A DNA stretch of 64,000 bases from Nitrospira sp. (GCA_022842445.1 JALHPO010000001.1:419144-483143); one strand, 5' to 3'; numbered from the stretch's first letter, positions 15,314-25,511 are shown. Made by a program: numbers and translations. Notes: generated by a model from the sequence alone, not told the origin.

Positions 15314-16003
15314 TTATTTCAAGCGCTGCACCTGAAGATCATCGAAATAGGTCACGGCATCGGATTTCGTCCAGAGTCCGATCTTCCCGGTTTGAAATGT
15401 CTTGTCACAGAGACCGAAGACCTGTTTGTCATCATAGAAGATGCTGATATCACATCCGCGATGGATGACCCGAAGTGTGTGCCATCGCTTCACGTCAATT
15501 GTCTGGTTGAAATTTTCCAGCAGATGCCGAACGCCGTTCACGACTCGATACACTCGAATGTTTTGTTCCAGCGGGTTGGCCCGTGTCAGATAGTAATTGC
15601 GATCATCGGCCGCCCGCCAAATCAAACCACCTCCCATATCCGCATTGCCCTGGATCGGCAAGAATGCCACTTCAAGATTGAGGTCAGAAGCGACGATCTC
15701 TTTGACCAGCGTTATCTTGTACGCATGCTCCGCCCCTTTGGCCATCAACTGGGCGAGCACGTGCGGAGGACTCTTCGCGCGATCAGTCGTGAGAATCTGC
15801 CAATCGCCGGCCTGTCTTCCATCGAACAATGTTCCAATTGAAAATTGGCCTGGAAGGACGCCGGACTGTTCTTGATCGAAGTTCCACTCCTGCCAGGGAG
15901 AGAAAGTCTCCGCCCGAACAGCCACAGGTCCGAGGGCTACCGCAAAGATGGCCAGAAGACCGGTGACAATCCTCGGAAGTGAATTCGTGGGATCTACTTC
16001 CAT
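15314..16003 (-). CDS. Secreted DUF1080/concanavalin-like protein
   Basis: The 229-residue product has an N-terminal signal peptide (IVTGLLAIFAVALGPVAVRA) and a beta-rich body with GGGLIWRAADDRNYYLTRANPLEQNIRVYR, DVKRWHTLRV and GKIGLWTKSDAVTYFDDLQV. This is the pattern of DUF1080/LamG-like jelly-roll domains that bind or cleave sugars. No catalytic residue can be named. It overlaps the upstream gene by 10 bases, so the two are one operon. Location is likely periplasm or cell surface. Confidence 0.75.
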   Translation of the reverse strand: MEVDPTNSLPRIVTGLLAIFAVALGPVAVRAETFSPWQEWNFDQEQSGVLPGQFSIGTLFDGRQAGDWQILTTDRAKSPPHVLAQLMAKGAEHAYKITLVKEIVASDLNLEVAFLPIQGNADMGGGLIWRAADDRNYYLTRANPLEQNIRVYRVVNGVRHLLENFNQTIDVKRWHTLRVIHRGCDISIFYDDKQVFGLCDKTFQTGKIGLWTKSDAVTYFDDLQVQRLK

Positions 16004-16722
16004 GTCACTTCTTCCCAGCAGAGATGGACGAATGTTTCAAACGGGGGGAAATTCTTGGTGTTCTGTTCCTGTGATCGGACCCACAAATCGATTTCCATAC
16101 CGGCCGGGTCGGTTTCCCCGCCGGGCAGCACCCGCTTCGTCGGATAACGCACTTCGTGTGTCTTGGGATCGCGGGATCGTTCCATCACCATAAAATGGGC
16201 ATCGTAGTCCCTATAGAGCACCGCATCATTCTTGAACATCGTCGCCGTACCCCACCCTCCGAGATACAGCCACGTCTTCGGGTACAGAGGATCCCCGTTG
16301 TTTGAATCGCCGTGCTCATAGATCCTGGTGGCAATGCCACCGTCCTGGAACGGAGCTTTCGCGGCGAACCGGTCAAACACAATCCGATACCGGTTGGTAC
16401 CCTCGACAAACTCGGCGACTACTCGGCCGCTGTTTGTCACCTCGTTCACCTCAATGTCGATCGTCCCCGCCACCGGAGTCAGCCGCTTGCCGGCATAATC
16501 GAGGTGATCCCAGGGAACCTCATCCTTTACGCTTCCGATCAACATCGCCTTCTGACCTGACAAATGAAATTGCCCGCTGTAGTGGGGGTGTTCCGTCGCC
16601 TTGAAGATGCGCGTGCCTTCGTCCTCTTTCGGAGTACCGAACTGCGCGGCCCAGACAGCGGACACGCACATGACCGTGAGAACCAGCATCGATGACCCGA
16701 TCGCATGACATCGGATACTCAT
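15994..16722 (-). CDS. Secreted protein of unknown function
   Basis: The 242-residue product has a signal peptide (SSMLVLTVMCVSAVWA) and a body rich in Trp, Tyr and Gly with charged turns. I do not recognise the family. ATG at 16722 is preferred over 16728 because GAGGAGA (16729-16735) is then 6 bases away. Its 3' end overlaps the DUF1080-like gene by 10 bases, implying coupled translation and a shared role outside the cytoplasm. A 108-base gap separates it from cysA on the same strand, so it could be read from the sulfate operon, but it is not known from such operons. Confidence 0.7.
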   Translation of the reverse strand: MSIRCHAIGSSMLVLTVMCVSAVWAAQFGTPKEDEGTRIFKATEHPHYSGQFHLSGQKAMLIGSVKDEVPWDHLDYAGKRLTPVAGTIDIEVNEVTNSGRVVAEFVEGTNRYRIVFDRFAAKAPFQDGGIATRIYEHGDSNNGDPLYPKTWLYLGGWGTATMFKNDAVLYRDYDAHFMVMERSRDPKTHEVRYPTKRVLPGGETDPAGMEIDLWVRSQEQNTKNFPPFETFVHLCWEEVTWK

Positions 16723-16830
16723 GGACATTCTCCTCGGCAAATAACACCTGCGTGAGCGCCCTCCGCTCACGGCGATAGTGTACCACTTATGGTGGGATCG
16801 AATGCGGTGTGGAAATAGCTGAAGCAGTAT

Positions 16831-17898
16831 CTACGGCCGCGGCAACTTGAACACTCGTCGATGCCTGGGATGCACAAACACAACTTCTCCTTCGCGAAGA
16901 TTGAGCTCACGATATCGCTCTTTGGTCAGTTCGACTTCGATGACTTGCGCCGACTCCTGAGTGCTCAATTCGATCCTGACGCGCGATCCGGCCGCAAGCA
17001 CGTGCCGCACGTTGGCTTCAAGCTGTGAAGAATTCGTGCGGCTTCGATTGACTTCCAAGTCATGTGGTCGAACAAACGTAACTTCGTGTTCATCCGGCAC
17101 ATCCGATGGCAAGACGGCTTCGGCCCCGACACTTCCATGTGCGAGCTGTTCCTGCGCAACACGCCCGTGAAACACATTGACATCACCAAGGAACTGGTAC
17201 ACGAACGGAGTCGCCGGATGTTCATACACCTCATCCGGCGTGCCGACCTGCTCGATCCTGCCCTGATGCATCACCACGACACGATCGGCGACTTCTAACG
17301 CCTCCTCCTGGTCATGCGTCACGAGGATGCCGGTAATATGTAACTCGTCATGGAGCCGCCGCAACCAGCGGCGGAGCTCTTTCCGGACCTTCGCATCCAA
17401 TGCCCCAAATGGTTCATCCAACAGGAGCAGCTTTGGCTCCACGGCCAGCGCTCGGGCCAACGCCACGCGCTGTCGTTGTCCGCCGGACAGTTGGCTGGGA
17501 TAGCGGTCGGCCATCGCCTGCAACTGGACGAGTCCGAGCAGTTCACGAACCTTCTCTTGTATGCGAGTCACAGAAGGCCGTTGTGCTCGAGGTAATACAG
17601 TCAACCCGAATGCGACATTATCCGCGACGCTCATGTGGCGGAACAACGCATAGTGCTGGAAGACGAAGCCCACACGACGTTCGTTGATCCGCTGATCCGT
17701 CACCTCCGTGCCCTGCAGAAAGATGCGCCCTTGATCAGGGCGTTCCAGTCCGGCCAAAATTCTCAGCAACGTCGTCTTGCCGCAACCGGACGGACCCAGG
17801 AGCGCCACCAACTCACCTTCCCGTACATGAAGGCTCACATCGTTCAACACCGTAAATGTTCCAAAACGCTTCGTGACCTGGTCTACCTGAATGCTCAT
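16831..17898 (-). CDS. cysA: Sulfate/thiosulfate ABC transporter, ATP-binding protein
   Basis: CysA powers sulfate import at the inner membrane. Walker A is GPSGCGKTT, the signature [15 protein letters not shown], and Walker [25 protein letters not shown], followed by the switch His (THDQEEA). The C-terminal third (about 240-355) is a TOBE/regulatory region. The start overlaps the cysW stop by 4 bases. Membership in the cysT-cysW-cysA order with sbp upstream makes sulfate the likely substrate. It is the last gene of the leftward operon. Confidence 0.95.
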   Translation of the reverse strand: MSIQVDQVTKRFGTFTVLNDVSLHVREGELVALLGPSGCGKTTLLRILAGLERPDQGRIFLQGTEVTDQRINERRVGFVFQHYALFRHMSVADNVAFGLTVLPRAQRPSVTRIQEKVRELLGLVQLQAMADRYPSQLSGGQRQRVALARALAVEPKLLLLDEPFGALDAKVRKELRRWLRRLHDELHITGILVTHDQEEALEVADRVVVMHQGRIEQVGTPDEVYEHPATPFVYQFLGDVNVFHGRVAQEQLAHGSVGAEAVLPSDVPDEHEVTFVRPHDLEVNRSRTNSSQLEANVRHVLAAGSRVRIELSTQESAQVIEVELTKERYRELNLREGEVVFVHPRHRRVFKLPRP

Positions 17899-18803
17899 CG
17901 ACTGCTCCCTGCCTGAACACCTGCTATCGGATCGGCGACGATAGCCGGAGAATGTATTTTCCGCTCGACAATCGCCTTGGCCGCGAGGGTGACAATAGCC
18001 AGTAGCGTCAGAAGCGATGCGACCGCGAACGCCGAGACGGCATTGTACTCGTTATAGAGAATTTCGACGTGCAACGGCATCGTGTTGGTCAATCCTCGGA
18101 TATGACCGGAGACGACTGACACCGCGCCGAATTCTCCCATCGCGCGCGCATTGCACAGGATGACTCCATAGAGGAGGCTCCACTTGATATTCGGCAGCGT
18201 GACGCGCCTGAACGTCTGCCAGCCGGAAGCTCCCAGCGTGATCGCGGCTTCCTCTTCCTCCCGCCCTTGCGATTGCATCAGCGGAATGAGCTCTCGTGCG
18301 ACAAACGGGACTGTCACAAAAATAGTGGCTAGCACAATACCAGGCAAGGCAAAAATGATCTTGATGTCATTCTCCAACAACCACGGGCCCAGCCAACCTT
18401 GCGCTCCGAAGAGGAGCACATAAATCAAGCCGGAAATGACCGGAGAGACGGCCAAGGGCATATCAATCAATGTAATCAAGATCTGTTTCCCGGCAAAATC
18501 GAATTTTGCAATGGCCCAAGCTGCGGCCACCCCGAACAAAGCATTCAGCGGCACAGCCACGGCCGCCACCAGAAGGGTTAATTGAATAGCTGCGATAGCA
18601 TCGTCATTGAGAAAGGAGCCGACATAGGCCGCAAGACCGCCCTTCAACGCCTCGACAAAGACGGCGAGGAGTGGGACGAATAAGAAAAACGTTAAGTAGA
18701 GAAACGCGGCGGCAATGAGCAGCCGACGGACCAGCGGGCTCTCGGTGGTGAGAGAATCTTTCCACTGCAACTCTTTTGAACCGGTGCTGTTTATTGATTC
18801 CAT
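17895..18803 (-). CDS. cysW: Sulfate ABC transporter permease CysW
   Basis: The 302-residue inner-membrane protein has about six hydrophobic helices and the permease loop [27 protein letters not shown] (EAA motif), where it docks on Cys[20 protein letters not shown] is typical of CysW. It lies 6 bases after cysT and overlaps cysA by 4 bases. A 30-residue polar N-terminal extension precedes the first helix. Confidence 0.94.
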   Translation of the reverse strand: MESINSTGSKELQWKDSLTTESPLVRRLLIAAAFLYLTFFLFVPLLAVFVEALKGGLAAYVGSFLNDDAIAAIQLTLLVAAVAVPLNALFGVAAAWAIAKFDFAGKQILITLIDMPLAVSPVISGLIYVLLFGAQGWLGPWLLENDIKIIFALPGIVLATIFVTVPFVARELIPLMQSQGREEEEAAITLGASGWQTFRRVTLPNIKWSLLYGVILCNARAMGEFGAVSVVSGHIRGLTNTMPLHVEILYNEYNAVSAFAVASLLTLLAIVTLAAKAIVERKIHSPAIVADPIAGVQAGSSR

Positions 18804-18809
18804 GAGGCT

Positions 18810-19655
18810 CTATTGATTCCTATGGCGAGCGGTGCTCCACCATTGCAGAAGATTGATCATCAACGCCAGGACAAACGAGGCCACTAACATGACCACGCCC
18901 AGCGCCGTGGCCCCTGCATAGTCGTACTGCTCCAATTTGGTCATGATGAGGAGCGGAGTGATTTCCGATTTCAGCGGCATATTGCCCGCGATGAAAATGA
19001 CGGACCCATATTCCCCGACGGCGCGGGCGAAGGCCATGGCAATTCCCGTGAGAAGCGCCGGCCACAGTTCAGGCATGATCACCGCCCAAAACGTTTGCCA
19101 TCGGTTGGCCCCCAACGTCGTGGCTGCCTCTTCAACCTCTCGATCCAAGTCTTGGAGTACCGGTTGCACGGTGCGAACCACGAACGGCAACCCAATGAAG
19201 GTGAGGGCAACAAGCACACCGAGCGGAGTGAAGGCCACTTTGATACCCAGTGGATCGAGATACTGCCCGATCCATCCATTCGGCGAATAGATCGCGGCCA
19301 GCGTAATGCCGGCGACTGCGGTGGGCAGTGCAAAGGGAAGGTCCACGAGCGCATCAACCAGTGACTGTCCGGGAAAGTGATACCGGACCAACACCCAAGC
19401 AATGATCGATCCGAACAAGCCGTTGATAATCGCACCGACTATCGAAACGCCGAATGTCAGCTGGTAGGAGGCGATCGCTCGCGGGGTGGTGATGACGCCC
19501 CAAAACTGTTCCCACGACAACGTACTGGTTTTAAAAAAGAGGCCGCTGAGTGGAATCAACACGATCAGACTGAGATAAAAAACAGAAAACCCCAGAGTCA
19601 GACCGAATCCCGGAAGGACACTGGGTTGTTTCAACATGAGGCGCATGAGATGCAC
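18810..19655 (-). CDS. cysT: Sulfate ABC transporter permease CysT
   Basis: This is the second membrane subunit of the sulfate importer: 281 residues, six hydrophobic helices, with the EAA loop EVEEAATTLGANRWQTFWAVIMPELWPALLTG and the ARAVGEYGSVIFIAGNMP segment. It opens with a short Met-rich stretch; ATG at 19655 or the Met at residue 4 are both possible. It lies 34 bases after the racemase-like gene and 6 bases before cysW. Confidence 0.95.
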   Translation of the reverse strand: MHLMRLMLKQPSVLPGFGLTLGFSVFYLSLIVLIPLSGLFFKTSTLSWEQFWGVITTPRAIASYQLTFGVSIVGAIINGLFGSIIAWVLVRYHFPGQSLVDALVDLPFALPTAVAGITLAAIYSPNGWIGQYLDPLGIKVAFTPLGVLVALTFIGLPFVVRTVQPVLQDLDREVEEAATTLGANRWQTFWAVIMPELWPALLTGIAMAFARAVGEYGSVIFIAGNMPLKSEITPLLIMTKLEQYDYAGATALGVVMLVASFVLALMINLLQWWSTARHRNQ

Positions 19656-19689
19656 ATCCTTATTAGGTTCAAACTGTCTTGCACGCGTA

Positions 19690-20520
19690 TCAAACTGCCC
19701 TTGCAGTTATGTGCTTCTCCATCGAAGATTCGCTTGGATTGACACATATCATGCTTCCTTGCAAGCTTGTGATGGCTCGGGAATGGACGAGGCGATTCCC
19801 CTCCGAGTGCTGATCCTCCTGCACCCGGTAACACAACGCAGCTCGAGCCAGCAGGCGCGTTGAGTCCAACAACGGAATGGCCGCCTGATACCCGGCCATG
19901 AGCAACGGTAATTCCGTGCAGGCAAGAATCACTGCCTCTGCGCCATTGAGCGCCATCTCCGCAATCACCTTCTGGACAAATAGGGCTGATTTGGAGGTAA
20001 GGACTCCTGCAATCAACTCATGTCGAATAATATGCTGGATCCGAGTGCCAGCTTCTTGCTCGGGAACCATGAGGTCGATGTCTAACTGATGTAGTGGCTC
20101 TGAATAGACCGATCCTTCCATAACGGCCTGAGTGCCGAGAATTCCCACTCGATGCCAGCAACGGGCTACCACCTCTCTCACGACTGGTGTCACGATATGA
20201 ATCCAGGGAACGGGCGACTCCACCAGGTTAAAAGCTTTGTGCAAGGTATTGTTCGGACAAATGATGATGTCGGCACCAGCTTGTGTCAGCTTGGCTGCCG
20301 ATTGCGACATAAGAGCGGCCACCTCCACCCAATCATCCCGATCGATTGCCTCGAGATACCGGTGAAGCGAGAACGAATGAAGCGTCACTTCGGGATGGGC
20401 ATAGCGACGCCCCATCACATTCTCCGCCTCCAGACACAAGAGCCGATAGCACAGTGCGGCTCCCTCAGCCGTCCCCGCCACAATGCCGATATGCGGTATA
20501 TGCTCAACACAATTATCCAT
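19690..20520 (-). CDS. Aspartate/glutamate racemase family protein
   Basis: The 276-residue product has the two-cysteine active site of cofactor-independent Asp/Glu racemases: a first Cys in IICPNNTLHK and a second in LACTELPLLM, with an N-terminal GIVAGTAEGAALCYR segment. It is the RacX/YgeA type by motif. ATG at 20520 overlaps the DUF2325 gene by 8 bases (ATGGATAA), which decides the start and shows coupling. A racemase inside a sulfate-transport operon is unusual; it may act on another substrate such as a sulfur amino acid, which is speculation. Confidence 0.85.
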   Translation of the reverse strand: MDNCVEHIPHIGIVAGTAEGAALCYRLLCLEAENVMGRRYAHPEVTLHSFSLHRYLEAIDRDDWVEVAALMSQSAAKLTQAGADIIICPNNTLHKAFNLVESPVPWIHIVTPVVREVVARCWHRVGILGTQAVMEGSVYSEPLHQLDIDLMVPEQEAGTRIQHIIRHELIAGVLTSKSALFVQKVIAEMALNGAEAVILACTELPLLMAGYQAAIPLLDSTRLLARAALCYRVQEDQHSEGNRLVHSRAITSLQGSMICVNPSESSMEKHITARAV

Positions 20521-20830
20521 GCGCCGACAACTTTCGGTATTGCCGTGAATCAAAGCAAGCCGAGTCAAGCTGAGAGCCGGCATCACGCTGTTGGCCCCGT
20601 TTCAGAAAGTACACTGGAAGACCCCGGCGGGATGCTTCTCCACGCACCCGCTTCGCGAGTGCATGACTCACCCGATCTAACACGACGACAACGGCTTCTG
20701 TCGCCTTCGGAATGGTCCGGACAAGATCACGGTGCTTCCGTCCAGACCAATGTTCCACACGACTTGCCCTGCCGGTCGTTCGTTGCCGGAAGACTTCCGC
20801 AGAGTCTCCCCCCACAATCAGGAGATTCAT
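20513..20830 (-). CDS. DUF2325 domain protein
   Basis: The 105-residue product opens with NLLIVGGDSAEVFRQ, continues with VEHWSGRKHRDLVRTIPKATEAVVVVLDRVSHALAKRV and ends in a strand-helix unit, matching DUF2325, a small Rossmann-like family of unknown function that I have seen beside metal or anion transport genes. It lies 37 bases after sbp and overlaps the racemase-like gene by 8 bases. Role unknown; a ligand or redox sensor is possible. Confidence 0.78.
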   Translation of the reverse strand: MNLLIVGGDSAEVFRQRTTGRASRVEHWSGRKHRDLVRTIPKATEAVVVVLDRVSHALAKRVRGEASRRGLPVYFLKRGQQRDAGSQLDSACFDSRQYRKLSAHG

Positions 20831-20867
20831 GGCCCTCCCCTTATGAAGCTCACATTCGGCGAACTAC

Positions 20868-21881
20868 CTATTTCGGCTTGTAGATTTCATCAAACACGCC
20901 ACCGTCCGCGAAATGAGTCTGTTGGGCCTTTTGCCACCCTCCGAAGACCTCATTGATTGTGAACAAGTTCACCTTCGCAAATTGATTGGCGTACTGTGCC
21001 GCCACGGCCTCGGTACGAGGGCGGTAGAAATGCTTGGCCGCAATCTCCTGGCCTTCATCCGAATAAAGATATTGTAGATAGGCGTGCGCAACCGCCTCGG
21101 TGCCCCTTCGCTTTACCACCTTGTCGACCAATGTGACGGTCGGCTCGGCAAGGATACTGATCGACGGAGTCACAATCTCAAACTTGCCTGCGCCGAACTC
21201 CCTGAGCGCCAAGTACGCTTCATTCTCCCACCCCACCAGCACATCCCCAATCCCTCGCTCTACAAAGGTGGTGGTGGCACCACGCGCACCGGAATCAAGC
21301 ACCGGTACGTTGGCATAGAATTTCCCGATAAATTCTTTGGCTTTCGATTCGTCGTTGCCGTACTTCTTCAAGGCATATCCCCAGGCCGACAGGTACGCCC
21401 AGCGCGCGGCACCTGACGTTTTGGGATTCGCCGGAATGAGAGCGACTCCAGGCTTCACGAGATCGTCCCAATCTCGAATGCCCTTCGGATTCCCTTTACG
21501 CACGAGAAAGACAATCGTTGAGGTATAGGGAGAACTGTTATGCGGCAACCGGGTTTGCCAATCAGCGGGCAAGAGCCTGGCCTTTGCGATCGCATCCACG
21601 TCATAGGCCAGCGCCAGCGTCACCACATCGGCATCCAGCCCATCAATGACCGCCCGCGCCTGTTTGCTGGAGCCGGCATGCGATTGCTTCACCACGACCG
21701 TTTGCCCTTTTTCCTTTTGCCAATACTTCGCAAATGCTGCGTTGAACTCCTGATACAATTCCCGCGTCGGATCGTACGAGACATTCAGGATGACCGCCGG
21801 CTCAGCAGCCCGGACGGCCGAATACCACAGGAGAAATCCGATCAACACCGCCGTGATGGAAATAAAGCGCTTTATCTTCAC
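20868..21881 (-). CDS. sbp: Sulfate-binding periplasmic protein
   Basis: This is the periplasmic receptor that delivers sulfate to CysTWA. After a signal peptide ([20 protein letters not shown]) come the family segments [63 protein letters not shown] and the C-terminal FRPRTE-like [13 protein letters not shown] at 21881 is the start: AGGAGG (21891-21896) lies 9 bases upstream and the signal peptide begins at once; the frame is open upstream but that sequence overlaps the lipoprotein gene. The length (337 residues) is normal. Confidence 0.93.
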   Translation of the reverse strand: MKIKRFISITAVLIGFLLWYSAVRAAEPAVILNVSYDPTRELYQEFNAAFAKYWQKEKGQTVVVKQSHAGSSKQARAVIDGLDADVVTLALAYDVDAIAKARLLPADWQTRLPHNSSPYTSTIVFLVRKGNPKGIRDWDDLVKPGVALIPANPKTSGAARWAYLSAWGYALKKYGNDESKAKEFIGKFYANVPVLDSGARGATTTFVERGIGDVLVGWENEAYLALREFGAGKFEIVTPSISILAEPTVTLVDKVVKRRGTEAVAHAYLQYLYSDEGQEIAAKHFYRPRTEAVAAQYANQFAKVNLFTINEVFGGWQKAQQTHFADGGVFDEIYKPK

Positions 21882-21961
21882 GTTCAAGTTCCTCCTTCTC
21901 CGGCTTTTCATGAATGTGGCCATCCCCGCCATCATTGGATGAGTAGCCATCTCAATGCCGC

Positions 21962-22660
21962 TCAAGATTTTGGTGATTTCGTCAGCGCATCCAGGGCTTC
22001 TCGGTATCGAATCTGCAATTCTTCTCGTTGATCGGGAGCAAATAACCGCCACCCAGACCGTGTCTCGGCCACGTATTCTTCCGGCTCAAAGATGACACTA
22101 AAAGACGGGGCTTGTTCGGGCACATTCGGCAACACGCGGTCATACTTGGTGATTTCCGCTCCTGGACTATGCCGGTCATGAATCTCGCTCAATGAAAGAT
22201 AGAGCAGATGGCCTCGAAGGGATATCCATCCGCTGGTCGTCTCCTCTTCTCCATATTCAGTCACATGGCTGAGATGAAAATAGACACGTTGGTCGGGTGC
22301 GGCCAACTCCAAGGCATTGGAAAGGGCTGGGGCCAGTATCTTCACTTCTTCATTACGAAACCCTCTCGTCCGCTCCGATTCGCCTGTATAAAGCCTATGG
22401 ATCAAGTTACGCGGTTTCCATACCCGCACTCCCCGAAGCAGCGCGCCAACCTCACTCTGGGTTAGCGACGCCGGATGGCTGTTCGAGACGGAGTCCGGAT
22501 CCTTTTCCAAATGAACCTGATTCAGTCCAGATTTATAGATAACGGTTTCCGGAACCGGTGACACACTTGTGCAACCGATCATAAAAGCAAGGCCTGAGAC
22601 AAGCAGCACCCGGGCAATTCGTCCGGCAAAGAAATTCTCGGTGAAGTTGATGTTCTTCAT
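21962..22660 (-). CDS. Lipoprotein of unknown function in sulfate operon
   Basis: The 232-residue product has a basic N-terminus, a hydrophobic segment and a lipobox ending in GLAFMIGC (Cys at about residue 30), so it is probably lipid-anchored. The body contains [34 protein letters not shown], which I cannot assign to a family. It overlaps the ModA-like gene by 4 bases (ATGA) and precedes sbp by 80 bases, so it belongs to the transport operon. It may help an outer-membrane porin or binding protein; this is an inference from position. Confidence 0.72.
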   Translation of the reverse strand: MKNINFTENFFAGRIARVLLVSGLAFMIGCTSVSPVPETVIYKSGLNQVHLEKDPDSVSNSHPASLTQSEVGALLRGVRVWKPRNLIHRLYTGESERTRGFRNEEVKILAPALSNALELAAPDQRVYFHLSHVTEYGEEETTSGWISLRGHLLYLSLSEIHDRHSPGAEITKYDRVLPNVPEQAPSFSVIFEPEEYVAETRSGWRLFAPDQREELQIRYREALDALTKSPKS

Positions 22661-23484
22661 GGCTTGACCTCCTGTCGCTCAACATAGCTGACGTCAGAGA
22701 CCTCTTGATCAAATCCAAATGTTTTCAGTTCCGCCTGGATCGGCTCCGACAGCAAGAACGCAACAAAGTCTCGGACCCTGAACACGTTTTCGGACGTCCA
22801 CGGTGCGGCCACTCCATAGATGATCGGCTTGTGGCTTTCGGAGGGAGCGGTGTCGATGATGTGGACCCGTTTCGAGGGGACGGCATCGGTTCGATACACG
22901 AGGCCGAGTTCAGCCTCCCCCTTGGAGACGAGATCGAGCACCGCTCTGGAATGTTCACCGTAAAGATATTGGGACTTCAGTCGAGGCTCGAGGCTTTGGT
23001 ATTTCAGGAATTGGACCGCATCTTTGCCGACAGCCGACGTCGCAGGATCTCCGATCGCAATGTGCCGAACCGGCAGAGTCTCAAGGTCCCGAATAGAGCC
23101 GATCCTGGCGGGAAATGCGGCGTTGGTGATCAAGACTAACGCTGTGCGGGCATACACGTGTTTCGTGTCTTGAATAATCAGCTTCTTCTGTTCGAGCTGG
23201 TCCAGCTCCTCGTAGGCCGACGGGATGAATACATCCACCGGCGCGCCTTCCTCAATCTGCTTGAGAAGCGTTTTTGACTGCGCATAGATGACCCGCACAT
23301 TGACATCGCGGTTTCGCGCTTCGAAGAGCGGAACTATTTTTCGAAATACATCCTTCAGGCTGTTGGCGACTGCAATGGTGAACGTTTCGGATGATTGGGC
23401 ATGGGCGGATGGGGCCAGCGTCCCGGTGAGGACCACGATGCTGGCAATGGCAATCGCCCGACCAAACGTATGAGCAAAGGGCAT
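22657..23484 (-). CDS. ModA-like oxyanion-binding protein
   Basis: The 275-residue product has a signal peptide (IASIVVLTGTLAPSAHA) and then the ModA-type fold: FTIAVANSLKDVFRKIVPLFE, GAPVDVFIPSAYEELDQLE, HIAIGDPATSAVGKDAVQFL and a late GEAELGLVYRTDA segment. It is a paralogue of the modA gene at 28532. The gene lies in a sulfate operon without its own permease, so it may feed CysTWA or ModBC. ATG at 23484 follows AAGGAGG by 5 bases. It overlaps the next gene by 4 bases. Confidence 0.85.
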   Translation of the reverse strand: MPFAHTFGRAIAIASIVVLTGTLAPSAHAQSSETFTIAVANSLKDVFRKIVPLFEARNRDVNVRVIYAQSKTLLKQIEEGAPVDVFIPSAYEELDQLEQKKLIIQDTKHVYARTALVLITNAAFPARIGSIRDLETLPVRHIAIGDPATSAVGKDAVQFLKYQSLEPRLKSQYLYGEHSRAVLDLVSKGEAELGLVYRTDAVPSKRVHIIDTAPSESHKPIIYGVAAPWTSENVFRVRDFVAFLLSEPIQAELKTFGFDQEVSDVSYVERQEVKP

Positions 23485-23519
23485 GGGAACCTCCTTATAT
23501 TCGCGCTGTTCCATGTGCA

Positions 23520-25160
23520 TTAGAAATAGAACTGGTACTGTACGTTAAACCGGTTTTCGACGAGGTCCTGGCCGAATCCCGGCAAGTTCTCGAACGGGAA
23601 CCGGTCCGGAGCGCGCCCGCCGCTTCCCATCGTGATATGCGAGTAATCGAGAATGAGACGATTATTGTACGTTCCGTCGAAACTATAGCTAAGGGCAACA
23701 CCCAGTTCCTTGGTTAAATCATTCTTTTGCCTGATCGAAGGATCATGGACTCCGTATCGAACTGCGACCTCAAGCTTGCGAGGAATAACGTACTTCCCGG
23801 CTTGCACATACCAGCCCCAGGCATCACCGAGCGACACCGGAGGCCCGACGGCAAGGGGGCTGGTCGGAATTGTCCCCCGATCGAACGGCCGCCCTCCGCT
23901 GTCCGCGTTCCGCACATTCTGATCCCGGTAAAATCCCTCAGCTTGGATCGACCACCCCTGATACTTCGCGATGAAATCCAGTTCATACGTATGAAAATCA
24001 TAAATCCCGCCACCGAGTAATCTGCCGTTAAACGCTTTGGCCACTCGCTGACGAAAAGCTCGCTCGACGATATCGGATCGAATCGAGCTGAGATAGTTTT
24101 GCGCCGGATCGAACGCGTAGCCGAATGCAATGGCGGCTTGAGGCGTTCGGGAGTTAAGAATATCACCCTGTCCATAGCCCGGATTGCCCGCGATCTTGTA
24201 AAGCAACCTGACCGTGTACATCATTTCACCGGTCAGAAATCGGGTATCATAATTGTAGGTTCTGGTGGTACCCGAATTCGGTGCACCCGGGGTCCCGGTT
24301 TGAGGCAATACATTCTGACTGACTGCCGTGCCCTCTCTCGTCAGATTGGCTCCGACTCCGCCCCAAATGCCGACGGCATAGTTAAACTTATACTTGTCTT
24401 CATCGCTTGCGATGCTGATTCCTATGTCGCGACTGCCTTGCAAGTTGGACGCGAAAACGTTTTGCACGATCATCGGATCGGCAAATGAATTAGTGGCGGC
24501 GGAAGCAATGAGCGCGCGATTGAACCAGACCCGCTGTTGTCCCACTTGAATAGTGGCCCAAGGAATATGCCAGGATGCGATATAGGCATCGACCAGGTTG
24601 GCCCGTCCGCTCCCGCCCTCTTGATCCCACGACGTCTGGTTCAAGGCCACCGAGACGTTGTAGCGAAGGTCCGGATCAAAGGCATGGCCCATGAATTGGA
24701 GCTGAACACGAGGAGCAGAAAATGTATTTGAATCGCTCAGATACCGAAATGCGCGGTACTCGACTTGACCGCCGAGAATTTCCGGATTCCGAGAGTCGCC
24801 GATCGTCCCCCAGGCTTCGTTGTACATACTGTGGGTATAGCGAACTTGCGCCAGGAGCCGTAGTTTGAGCTGAAACTTTTCTCCGACGCGGAAGTTCAAC
24901 CCGTTGTTGACATCCACGGTAAAGTTCGGCTTTGTAAGGCGTTCACGGGTTTCAAGAACTTTTAAGCCTTTGTTATACTCTTCCTCCGTGATGAGTCCTT
25001 TTAGATAGAGATATTTCAAGCCTGGGTCTTCGCCGGAATAGTACTCCCACTTGCCGTCCTTCTTAACGAATTGCCCCTCCTCCACGGCGAGCGTTGTTGG
25101 AACACGTACAAGAAAGATCATGATGATCATAAACAAGACGATTGAACCGGAAATTCTCAT
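23520..25160 (-). CDS. Outer-membrane porin
   Basis: The 546-residue product has a signal peptide, then a short N-terminal region (FVKKDGKWEYYSGEDPGLKYLYLKGLITEEEY) shared in outline with the porin at 26900, then alternating amphipathic strands typical of a beta-barrel, ending in a C-terminal aromatic residue (NVQYQFYF) used for outer-membrane insertion. It resembles phosphate-selective-type porins. ATG at 25160 follows GGAGG by 8 bases. As the second gene of the leftward operon, it likely admits sulfate or a related oxyanion across the outer membrane. Confidence 0.83.
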   Translation of the reverse strand: MRISGSIVLFMIIMIFLVRVPTTLAVEEGQFVKKDGKWEYYSGEDPGLKYLYLKGLITEEEYNKGLKVLETRERLTKPNFTVDVNNGLNFRVGEKFQLKLRLLAQVRYTHSMYNEAWGTIGDSRNPEILGGQVEYRAFRYLSDSNTFSAPRVQLQFMGHAFDPDLRYNVSVALNQTSWDQEGGSGRANLVDAYIASWHIPWATIQVGQQRVWFNRALIASAATNSFADPMIVQNVFASNLQGSRDIGISIASDEDKYKFNYAVGIWGGVGANLTREGTAVSQNVLPQTGTPGAPNSGTTRTYNYDTRFLTGEMMYTVRLLYKIAGNPGYGQGDILNSRTPQAAIAFGYAFDPAQNYLSSIRSDIVERAFRQRVAKAFNGRLLGGGIYDFHTYELDFIAKYQGWSIQAEGFYRDQNVRNADSGGRPFDRGTIPTSPLAVGPPVSLGDAWGWYVQAGKYVIPRKLEVAVRYGVHDPSIRQKNDLTKELGVALSYSFDGTYNNRLILDYSHITMGSGGRAPDRFPFENLPGFGQDLVENRFNVQYQFYF

Positions 25161-25322
25161 GTCGCATCCCTCCATGACATGGGAACTTCCGGTGGTCCGG
25201 TCAGTCCGCCTATTAATGAACCTATTGTTACGGTGTGGCCCCCACTTATCTGGGTAGCCGGGCCGCCGTGCGCCTCATCCTATCCATCTGTCCATCAAAA
25301 CTCCGGCCCCATGATTGTCGGA

Positions 25323-25511
25323 TCATGAGGCCGACCGAGAAACCGAATGATCGAACCGCGTCTTTTCTTTCCGTTCGATCTGAACGACTTTCGAGTCATG
25401 CACGATAATTTCGACGGAACCGAACCGAATCCCTCTTAATGCGAGCAGGATGGCCTGCTCAACCGCCCGATCGGCAGAGAGGTCAGCAGTTTCTTGTGGT
25501 GATCTGAACAT
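25323..25511 (-). CDS. YezD-type small protein (DUF2292)
   Basis: The 62-residue product contains AVEQAILLALRGIRFGSVEIIVHDSKVVQIERKEKTRF, the DUF2292/YezD pattern, a small protein often found with sulfate-assimilation genes. ATG at 25511 is chosen over 25568 because GAGGAG lies 8 bases upstream. It is the first gene after the leftward promoter at 25593-25622. The 162-base gap to the porin gene shows no gene; it may contain the leader of the porin message. Confidence 0.82.
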   Translation of the reverse strand: MFRSPQETADLSADRAVEQAILLALRGIRFGSVEIIVHDSKVVQIERKEKTRFDHSVSRSAS

